Below are positions 1-10,425 of a DNA stretch of 64,000 nt, piece after piece. This DNA is from Sitta carolinensis. Its lineage: Eukaryota > Chordata > Aves > Passeriformes > Sittidae. Every line of letters starts with the position of its first letter. The first letter of the stretch is position 1. Location: positions 28,219,501-28,283,500 of the forward strand of contig JAVUNC010000004.1 of assembly GCA_032173965.1 (NCBI GenBank), in the 5' to 3' direction. Under the pieces are notes generated by a model. That model saw only the letters and a program-made list of their open reading frames with translations. It did not search any database and was not told the origin of the DNA. A program made the position numbers and the translations under genes.

Positions 1-1470
1 AAAAAATCCCCTGAATATGTGCTATAGATACAGGAAGTGTTGATACTAGTGGAAACCTAGGGCTGTTTAAGATGTATGGATATATAGGTTTTGAAAGTTT
101 ACAAGAAAATTTCTTGTTACTAAGATCTATGTATTGTATGCTAAACAAAAATGTGGAGCTTTCCTTTACTTTTCTGAGGCCTAATGAAGTTAGCTGGGCA
201 AGTAACCATCAGCTCCTTTCCCTAGAAGGAGGTTGCAGAAAGTCTTTGTGGAAATAGAACTGACAGACCAAAAATCAATTTTGCCTTAGTGTCTAATGAG
301 GGTGTGCCCTAATTCTTTTTTACAGATTGCTAGATGAAAAACACTTATCATTGAAAATTACATTGAAAATGCTACCACTGCTAGTATAATATTTCTGTTA
401 TAAGTAAAACTTGAGTCAGAACGGTATTTCATGAATTCTAGCAAGGAAGACATTGTATGTGCCTATGTACTGGACAATAATATACTTTCATTCCATTTCT
501 TTTCCTTCATATTGATACTGAACATTGCTTTTCTTCCTCTCCTTACATGATAGAAGTAGTCAGTAAATATGCAATTGTTCTTTCTGCATTTGCTCCTGTA
601 GAATAGTGCCATTTCCCATTCTTTTCAGTTAGCCTGTGCATTCCAATTGGCTCATCTCTTGCATTTTGGCAGTCTTCTAACAGAAAAAAAATAGTTGATA
701 CTGTTTAACACACTGTGCTAACTTAAATGTTTAAACTTTGCATAATCACTCCTACCTAAAGTAATTTTTGATTTTTCATGTGAGTTTTTAATTACAGGAT
801 AATGCATAATTTAAACTAATACTTTATTCTAATCCTGACTTATATCTTAGCAAGTGTACTTGTTTAGAAGACCTTCAGTTAAAAAAAATGTTTCAAAGCA
901 GAATACAGAATATGTAAATAATTAAATACTACAGTGCTGGCACTGATATTAGAGAAAATGTCTAAAAATTCTGACAAAGGAAGGAATTTTATGTGACTCC
1001 TTTTTTCTTCAAATTTCCTAGAGTTTGCCAACCAAGTTTCCATAACCCAAAGTGTCTATCTGGACACATTTTTGAAACACAATACATATTTCCCAGGAAA
1101 AATGTGGAAATAATGGTTTTACTGTGGAGCATGTAATACTATTTTCTTTGCAAGAATAGAGCTATTGTCATTTAAGAAACAGAAAATTATATGCAAAACT
1201 TTTACTTCTGCAGTTATAGATCTTCAATTATTTTACATGATGCTGATAAATAGATGCATTAAAATTAAATAAAATGCATCTTGAGCCACCAGCAGGTCTT
1301 CTTAAAGCAGCATTATTAACACTGGGCTTCCACAGTGTTCAGTCCCACATCTGAGTCTTTTCAGTATTTCAGAAGGAGTAAATATACATCCACAGCTGAC
1401 CAAAACAAGTAATTCTAAAAATGGAGCAGTCTTTCTGGATGACGAGTATCTTGGTGTACTTTGTTTTACT

Positions 1471-1539
1471 AATCTAATCTAATCTAATCTAATCTAATCT
1501 AATCTAATCTAATCTAATCTAATCTAATCTAATCTAATC
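1471..1539 (+). repeat. (AATCT)n microsatellite, about 14 copies
   Basis: Fourteen nearly uninterrupted units of the pentamer AATCT, the last one cut short (AATC). It is perfect throughout, so it is probably young or still length-variable. Confidence 0.97.
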
Positions 1540-4500
1540 CCTTGCTGTAGATGTGCCTGAGAATTCAGATAAATTAATAGGTTAATAGAGTGATTTAGGT
1601 TAATTAATGTGAACACAGTGTAATGCCAGTACATGAAGGAGCAGAAAGAGATTTTAGGTGCACAAACAGCCAGTTAGGGGGCTGATAAGAGTCTGAGCTG
1701 GAGGACGTGACTTATTTTCATGGCCATAACTGGTAACAAGTAAAACTGTGTATGGCTCAGAGGCTCTTATTTATTATAGAAAACTGACAACTGGAGAGGA
1801 TGCAGAGAAAAATCTCTGACATTAAGTGATTATAGAAAACTATAACAGTAAAGAATGAAAATATCAATGGGAGTAAAAGTAAAACTGAGGAATTCAAATA
1901 TTAAATTAGGATCTTCTGTTTTCCAAAATTTAGTCTACACTGCCTGAGTTGGCTGGGCAACAATTTTCCAATGAAACAATCACATGAATACATGTGTTAC
2001 ATTTATTAAAAGGAAAGATTTCTGAATGACAGAACAAATCTCCAGTGCTACTGCTGGGATGACTGTCTTCTAGAAGAGTAAATAATAAAAACATAAGCAG
2101 AAGGAAAGAGACCACCTCTTGTTCTTAAGAAAAAAACAAAAAAAAACCAAACAAAACTATTTTTTCAAAAAGCCTCTGTTTGTCTTTCTTTTCCTGAGGT
2201 ACAGCTTCTCTGCCATGTGCCATTATTTCTAAATTAATATTCCCTTGTTTTTTTAATTTATAGCAAACAGCACTGAACAGCTTTGTCCTTCCTAATGTCT
2301 AAGGGCCATTGCAGTGACAGCTTTCTGCAGATATGAGCATTACTGGAGGAGGACCTCTCTGTTGTCCTGGTGCAGGAGCTATCTAGGCTCCTTTGACAGC
2401 CACACTGACTGCCTTTAGAGAAAAGCAGACATTGCTCCCATTTTCAGGATCAGATCTGCCTCCCTAACTCTGGTCTTCTTGGCCCAAATGAGATCATTCT
2501 TACTCACAAGGGAGACAGTGGTCTCCTGCCAGGCTTGGGTAATCTTGTCTCTAGGTGAAGACAGCTGGATTCACCAAACTCTCTGTAAGCAGGAGTACAA
2601 GTCCTTTTTCACAGTTTGCAGACTCGGTGGTTGAAGAAAAAAAGGTCTTATTATGGTCCTACAGTGGCAGGCACAGATCTCCAGAACCTTGCTGTGCCAC
2701 AATTGATCAGACTTAGAATAAAATATCTACCAGTGGCTCTCTAACAAGCACCCTGCAGGCCTCATCTGTCACTGGTTATTTATATCAAAGTGACCTTAAA
2801 ATGATGTACAAGCAGAAGATGCTTAGGGAACATGATATTGATGGTCAAGGAACATGTCCTACCAGGCTGTCAGTGGCCTTGGAACAAGCTTCTTGAGGGC
2901 AGCCTGGCACTCAGCCTTCAGTCTCACCATGCAGAGCTCTGCACTAAGTCCTGTGGCCCTGTAGCATCACAGGGCAGCTCTCTGCTGAAGTCACCAAAGG
3001 AAGCCGTAGCAGTGGAGATGAACCTGCACTGTTCACACCTTCCATTATAAAGCCATTCCAAAAACAGTATGCAGAGAGATCCCAGTGGAAGGGTTATGAA
3101 GATGCAGAGCATCTGATTAGAAGCAAAAACTTGAAGGGCTGAGTTGCTATTTTGCCATCAACCAGGTCAGGAGAAATAGGACATATTGAATTTGATAGGC
3201 TTTATTTTTTAATTAGCACGTTGAATGATCATGCTTTATAGGCTAATAGCTTAGGTTTCTTGTGGGATCAAAAATGCATCTATATGTCTGCTTTCAATTC
3301 ATTGCAGCAGTTTTGAACAGTAGCAGAATATTTATGAACTCCTACAAACCTTACAGTCAGCTGAAACTCCTTTTTCCTAATGAGAACTGCAGCTGACAAG
3401 CAGCAGCCTCAATAGCTTGAACATGTTAAGAATTCACAGTCATGAAGCAGAATGCCAGGTCTGAGGCTGAGTAAGATGACTGGTTTTAGGAACTCACTTT
3501 CCTGGTGGCTCCGTTTATTCATCCTCAACACATGCAGAAATTATCAACAACTTCTCCATCAGTACATGATTACATAGAATAGGAACTGTGAAGAGATACA
3601 AAGATTCTTAGCTACTATTTCCTGCTTGTTACAAACTTAGAATTGTTAATTTCTTAAAAACCTTAGGGGCTGGGATGAGCAGGTTCGAAGCTGCTTATCA
3701 TTTGATTATTGTCTTTAACATTTTATCCCTCTACATGCTCAATGTAATTATGATTCTTGGATTACATCCCACATAATTATAATTCTTTTATTTATTTTTT
3801 TCACAAAGTAAAGGTGATATTTTTTATCATGAAGAACCCTAATTTAGGAAGTAATATTTTTGACTGTAAATCCTATGTGCTTGAATAGATGCAATAATTT
3901 TTTTTTTTTTTGTAATTTGTATTTTTCCAAATTTATTCATTGATATAATTTCTGGAGCAACAGATTTTTTGCTTCATGACACACAGATATTTGGGGCTGA
4001 CTTAAATGTGTAGCTGAGAAAGGGCTTTGATTTTAATTAGACTTAAAATTCAAATTGTAGCTATAATACAAATAATACAAATAAAGCTCTTTCGGCTTTT
4101 TCAAAAGGCTCTTCTTGCTTTCTCCTTTCTTCCCTTTTGTCTGAAACTCTTAGCTTAGGTAAGATAAACTAGTAATTCTGGCCTTGAAACAGCTTTTTCT
4201 AATGAAATAAGGTCTTTATATGAAAAATAGTGCCCAGTGGAATTCCCTATTGATACATCCTCTCCTGAATTAGATTTAATATTTACCTGTTCCTTTACTG
4301 TATCATGCTAAAATGAATCAATATAATTGTGTGCAATTATCTTGTGACATTTTTAAGAGATGTTATTTAGCTTAAAGATAATAGTAAACAATGATGTAAA
4401 TAAAATTGTGCATGTATATATATAATATATAGCATAAAAAAGTTTTAGTTAAAAGCAGAGCAGTTATAAACCAGTCCATTCATCTTATATACCCTGAGGA

Positions 4501-4678
4501 TGCAGATGCTCTGAATTAAGTTCATAAACAGCCAATAAAAACAAAAAGTCCTGAAGATTAAGTTATTCTGTTTTCTTCAACCCTATAAACTTCCTGGGTT
4601 GAGCAGGGGCAGACTGACCCTGATCAGACATGTAAGCAAATGTGATTTCTTTGGTTCTGGAGAGATGTGCCTTTAGAT

Positions 4679-4816
4679 TTTTTTGTTGGTTGGTTGGTTG
4701 GTTGATTGGTGTTTTGAGGATTTTTAGCTTGGTTTTTTTTTAAGTTTTCTGTTGGTTTTTTGGGGGTTTGAGGTAGGGTGGTTTTTTTGGTTGGGGGTTT
4801 GGGGTTTTTTTTCCCC
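4679..4816 (+). repeat. T/G-rich low-complexity tract with TTGG repeats
   Basis: It begins with TTGG repeats (TTGGTTGGTTGGTTGATTGG) and continues as T runs broken by G runs (GGGGG, GGG, GGGGG, GGGG), ending in CCCCC. The strand asymmetry (T and G on top) is strong. Confidence 0.9.
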
Positions 4817-7050
4817 CTTCATCCATTTTTCTGCTTGGCTGATTTTCTTCTTTAGATATTGTTTAGTTAATCATAGAACTGCTACTTTTTCCTGATGTTC
4901 CCTGCAGAAGTTTCTTTTGTGCTGTACTAAACTCAAACAAATAAATTTCTATTTTCAAGATTTCCAAGTCCTGTAACAGGATCTATTCCTTGCAGAGGTA
5001 AGGAGGGAAACTAGAATGAACTCTATGCTAACAATTTCCATCTTAAGAGAGTGGTATTTATACAGCCTCTTTACAAATTAGTCATAAACATTCCCTGGAT
5101 TCTCGATTTAGAAGTCTTTTAAGAATTCCTATGCTATGTTTTGACTACTAGACTTAGGTAATTAAATAACCATAGAAATAATGTATCTCTCCAACTATTA
5201 GTCTCAAGTCTGGATGTACAGCTAGTTTTTTAAAGTGGTGTGGGATTTAAAATTTGCTTCAACTATAGATACCAGCTAAGGGATTATCCTTTCCTTACAC
5301 AAAAAAAGAGTTGTCTTTAGGTTGAGGTGGGTGGGTTTTTAAGTTTTATTTATGTACTTCGAATAGTACCTTCTTTTCAAACTAAGGTTTGTATACTTCT
5401 CTATTGCTACAGGCATTTGTTCAGAATAGCACCAATTCTTCAGTGGTTTCATGTAATAATTCTACTCTGCAGAAGTATTTTACTATTTTAGTAAATTTCT
5501 GGGGTTTTAGCAGGCTACCTAGGCCCTACCATGGAAATGTTTAAAAGATGTAGTGGCAGATATTCCTAACTGCAGTTTAGTACATACGCAGTGAATACAA
5601 CCGTAACATTTCAAGTCAGTAACAGTGATGGGCCTTGAGATAGTAAGAGAACAGCAGCAAGAAAATGTTGTCCCAACTGGCACTTTTTCTCTTGGATTAT
5701 TTCACTGTCTCATTTTTAATACTGGGAGTAATTTATTGTGATTACATTTTTAAAAACTGCTGCTTAGAGGCAAATCCAAGCTGACCTCACCATGAATAAG
5801 GATTTAGTGAAATCACTCTTTAACTAGCTGCAATTGTTCCTATAATTTAAAGAATTAAATAGTGTGGATATGCAGAAGAATCCACACGCTCTAACAGAAC
5901 ATAGAAGCTAGAAAATCATTATTATGGATCTGGCAGTCCTTTGTTCTGCTCAAAACCAGAGAAATTAATCTGTCCAGAGCCAGTTCTCCTCACACAGCAG
6001 TTATATGCACATTTAATTCTGTTATTTCATTACTTTTGATTTACACTGGTGGAGGTCAAAGTATTGTAATTTGTAGGTGATGTTACTCTAATGTATTAAA
6101 ACCACAACAAGAGGTAGAATAGAATAGACAATTCTGTTCTTTTGATAGTGGGAAATAACTGAAATGCACCAGAAAGTGATCAAAATTTTCTATGTGCTAA
6201 CTCTGATTACTAGTGTAGGGGGCCTGTATATTTGCAGTAACAACTTATTTTTGGACAAAATCTGTTCCGCAAAAAATTGCTTCTTCATGTCTTTTGGGAA
6301 CCTGTAATGTTTTTTGAAAAACATAAACTGCATGAAAGGACAAAATGGAATCATCTGTTCTCTGGTCTAGATTCTATACATGTGCAGCTATATGGCACCA
6401 AGCCCTTTTCCCACAGGTAGACCTTGTGCACACAGGCTATTCTTTGGAGCTGTTTTACATATGTTAACATGTAGGCATTTTTATAACCACATCTTGCATC
6501 AATGGGTTCTGCTGTCACCCCGGGAAATAAACTTCTCTGACTGCAGATATAAGTACCTTGAGTCTCCAGAGTCAGTTCTGGCACAGAGCACTCCAGTTCA
6601 GTCAGGCTTTGCAGACCTATTGCTGCATGACTTTCAAAACCGTCAAAACTAACAGAATGCTAATTTTATTACCTAGGATTCTTTTTAGTTTAGTTTGCTA
6701 CTTATATAGCAAACAAATAATGACTTTTAAAAACCAAAAATGTATTTTCATTTGCTGAAAGTTATTGCTAAAATCATAAGACTTTAGTCTTTAGAAGTAT
6801 TTTATTTACTCTGAGTTGTGAGTGAATACCAAGTTGAAGTAACATCTCAAATAAAACCAGATCAAACTTAAATATATCTGAGAAAATATAAAAATATTCA
6901 ACAAGATCAATACAGAATGAGGAATCTGTATTAGGTCTAAAGCTAGGAATTTTTTTTTCTGTGTTTATTTTAAAATTTATTTTAAAAATTATTAAATTAT
7001 AAATTTAAATTTTTTGAATTTTATTTTTAAAGCGCTTTTTTATTTTTTTC

Positions 7051-7074
7051 TGTTGAAGCTTATGAGCTTCAACA
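7051..7074. other. Perfect 10-bp inverted repeat, 4-base loop
   Basis: TGTTGAAGCT, then TATG, then AGCTTCAACA. The arms are exact complements. It lies beside a long AT-only stretch (6950-7050). No transposon was recognised around it. Confidence 0.9.
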
Positions 7075-7754
7075 TAAGCTTTTCCGCCTACTTAATGTGC
7101 TCTTGATGACATGCTCTTGACTGAATGCTGTATAACTTTTGTGGTCAACATAGTGGGTTTTTTTCTGGATTTTCTGAACTTATGATCTTCTCTGCCTTAT
7201 TTTTTTTTTAAGTTACTGGTCAGACACTTAAGTGAGTATGAAATACATCTAATCTGTTCATTATGGTACAGTGTTGTATGGTATAGTGTCGGAGCCATGG
7301 CCATCTAAGTACATACCTACAGTTCTGCTGTTGGTTGGACACTCAAGGTAAGTCTCTAGTGAGCGTGCATAATTTAATTTACTGATTAAGAAATTTTTAA
7401 TGAAAAATATTCTACTCTATATGCCTAGTAGACTTCTTTCAAGTAACTAAATAATTGGGATTTTTTAGAGAGCCAGCACAAAAGAGGCAAGGGCCTAATT
7501 TGAGGCAAATTCTTTTTTTTTTTTTTTTATAGCTTTGTATAAAAGCTATTTTATTGAGCTCTGTAGTGAACCCATTCTTCTCCAGCCTTTTCTAGGCAGG
7601 GGAGTCACTTGGAGAGATTTATATGCTATCAGTGGGCAGATGTGTAAGTAGCACTGTAGACAATTCAAAAAAAGGTCTCTACTTAGGAGCAGCAGGATGA
7701 GATTCAAGTTGTGAACTTCTCAGGAAGCCAAAATGCACATCCCAGTTACAGGTC

Positions 7755-7760
7755 TGTACC
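7755..7760. repeat. Target-site duplication, left copy
   Basis: TGTACC directly precedes the LTR's TG end. TCTACC follows the CA end at 8595-8600, matching in five of six bases. Confidence 0.6.
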
Positions 7761-8594
7761 TGACGCGGTTCGGCGGAACCCAGGCTGGCTCACGGCACAC
7801 CGGCACCGCGCCAGGTGCGGGGAACAGCTGAGGCGGGGTTTGTGCTCTCAGCTGAACCTGAGGAGCAGAGGTTCCTAAGCACGGACAGTCCCACCGCAGC
7901 CAGGGCTCAGGCAAAGGAGAAAGAGATTCTCCAAGGCTGAAGTTCCAACCGGGATGATTTATTAGGGTTGAAGGGGACAGAGAATCAATCCCAATAGGAA
8001 CGACACGAAAAAAGGCCTATCTGGCTCTGTGCACAGGGTTTTATGGGGGTACGAAACAAGGGGAGGGTACAACACATCATCCAATGGGGTTAAGTTGGGG
8101 CAGAGTTGAAGGGTTGGGTCACAGGTCTCAGGATGAATCAGGGTAAGTGGGAGGAGGGAAGGGGTCACAGGATTGGTTTCCGGGGGATTGACATGGAAGG
8201 AGCTGGAACAGAGGCGGAACGAGGGGGGTTGGGTAACTGGGATTGACAGGGAAGGGACTGGAACATAGGCGGGGAAAGCCATAGAGGGAAACGGGGAGGG
8301 CACAACTTCGGGAACAAATCAAGTTGGGAATACACCTAGGGTTGCAGGCTCCGGCGGGCAGCAGGACAGCCGCGCTGGCCCGCAGGGCACAGCCGCCCGC
8401 ACACAGCCCAGCACTCGCCTGCCCGGAGCGGGAGGCGATGGGGAGGCGGTGGCGCAGGGGGCGGCGGCAGCCGGCGCGGAGCAGCGCCCGGCAGCAGCCG
8501 GTGCCCCCGAAGCCGCCGGGGCCGGCGGAGCCGCGGCGGGGGGTGGGCCGGGTAGAGCCAGAGCAAGAAACTAAGATAAACGAAAGTTGCAACA
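7761..8594 (-). mobile_element. Solo LTR of an endogenous retrovirus, GC-rich
   Basis: An 834-bp block with retroviral LTR anatomy, read on the minus strand. It begins TGTTGC and ends GCGTCA (TG...CA). Six-base flanks TGTACC (7755-7760) and TCTACC (8595-8600) look like a target-site duplication with one change. A CATAAAA-type TATA box lies near 8040. An AATAAA polyadenylation signal lies at 7958-7963, followed by a CT-rich R/U5 region. The minus-strand 5' part (8340-8560) is very GC- and CpG-rich. No gag, pol or env remnant is next to it, so it is a solo LTR. A six-base duplication fits the ERVK/alpharetrovirus group, but I cannot name the family. The long open frames here on both strands come from GC bias, not genes. 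Confidence 0.8.
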
Positions 8595-8600
8595 TCTACC
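8595..8600. repeat. Target-site duplication, right copy
   Basis: TCTACC directly follows the LTR. It pairs with TGTACC at 7755-7760 with one mismatch. Confidence 0.6.
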
Positions 8601-10202
8601 CATTAAGGGAAAGTCTGTTTGCTCTGAGTAAAACATAACAAGCTGCAGACTTCTCCAAAATAGATTAGTGGTCTTTTTATGTCCATAAGGAATAGGTCAT
8701 TCTGAGAATACATTTATATAAGTTACAGTCAGAGCTCCCAGGGTAATGAGCATTGCGGTCTATATAGTTCTAAGTCCAGAACTAAACACCTTAACTGAAA
8801 AAAATCCCTGCTTGCAATCTCTAGATATTGTTATATCTTGACTATTGGCATAATTCCTTCAAATGATGGACCATTGGTGAGCTAACAGAGCTTTTAGGTA
8901 GCCGCATTGCATGTTATGCTGACAAGCTGAAATGAATTACGTAAAATGTATCCTGTGTAGCCATCATGGAATAGACACTTCTAAAACATCCTAATTATTG
9001 ACATGTGTAGGAGAAACTCTGTAGAGTACAATTCATTTAATCATTGTGGAGGTCAAAAGGTACAGACTGTTGTAGTAATATTTGTAAGACATACACTAGA
9101 ATTTTAAGTGATTCAAGTGTGTAATATCACACCAGAATGCAGGAATAATAAGAATACTAAAATCAATTAGTTTGATGCTTATTGATGAAAGACAAGCATG
9201 CTCTTTGATGTCTGAGGGTGTACCACTTCAGCTGTGTCATCCCCATGATTTTCCATTGTATCATTCCCTGTGATACAGGGAATCATGAATGATGTGTCAA
9301 CCAGATTGTGTTTTCTATTGCTTTCTAATTTAATCAGTGAAGTGGCCCAGAAGGCCCTTTGCTATGACAGAGTAGAAATCTCTGACATGGCTGAAAAACA
9401 GAATTTTTAAAAGTTTTAAAAAAATATGTATGTTGCAAAATGCAGCATTATATTGACGGGTCTCAGAGTAATCTATGTGCTTGGTAGACCTGTACAGCAT
9501 CATTATCATAGTCTCACTTATTCTAATGGATTCATTTGCTCAATCCAGTAAAGTGCTGTCCCTATGTTAAGAGTAGTACTCTGATCAGATGAATTATGCC
9601 CATGCAATACATTTGCTCCTAGGTCAAATTTTCTGTTTTCTGCTTTATTTATACTTTTTTTTTTTTAATATATATTTTGACATTGGGTATTTGGTCTGGT
9701 GTTAAGTAGGTGAGAAATCCTGCACCTCAGTGGTTCTTTAATGTAGGCTTCAGGGTGAACTTCTGTAAGAGGTGTTTGACAAACTGTGCTTTGTTTAGCT
9801 CAGATCTGCAGCTGAACAGTTAGTTTGATTTTACAGAAGCATTGCATGGGTGACACCTGTAAAATAAGCCATGGTACTCTCTGACACTGGCCCAGAGAGA
9901 TAGGAAGGACATGTTAGCAGATGCACTGAGGTACTTTTTCCAACTGTGCATTATGCAATAAGAATAAAAGAGAACATTGGGGTTTAGCCTCAGTGAGATA
10001 TTTGACTCCTTAAAAACATGAATTGCTGGGTCTGACTCTGAAATCAGAAATTCAGAGACATAGAAAAGTGCTTTTATTAAAGCCAGTGAAAATATCTAAT
10101 ATATTTCAAAAAATCCCAAAGATCTAGGTCCAAGAGAGTTTAAATGATAGTTTTTAGTTAGATCTCTTGTGCGCTTTTGTATTTAAAATCCCATGCATGT
10201 AG

Positions 10203-10425
10203 GAAGGATTTAGATTTATTTTAGGATTTAGTTTTAGTTATTTAGCATTGGAACAGGCTCTCTAGGGATGTGATAGAGTCACCATCCCTAGAAGTGTTCA
10301 AGAAATGTGTGGGTATGAGCACTCGAGGACATGGTTTAGAGGTGAACATCACAGTGGTGCTGGGATGATGGTTGGATTTGGTGATCTTAGAGGTCTTTTC
10401 TGATCGTAACAATTCTATGATTGTG
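10203..10425 (+). mobile_element. CR1 LINE, 3' end
   Basis: The sequence matches the 3' end of avian CR1: AGCATTGGAACAGGCTCTCT, a central part, then GGTGATCTTAGAGGTCTTTT, ending AATTCTATGATTGTG. This is the CR1 untranslated end with its ATTCTATG-type tail. It is 5'-truncated, as most CR1 copies are. Confidence 0.88.

Noticed and set aside
6351..6652. Paired open frames on both strands
   Set aside because: No protein similarity recognised. The stretch is noted instead as a possible old LTR.
7962..8638. Several overlapping open frames (113, 155, 104 and 76 residues) on both strands
   Set aside because: They fall inside the GC-rich solo LTR. CpG-rich composition lacks stop codons in all frames, and none resembles a protein.
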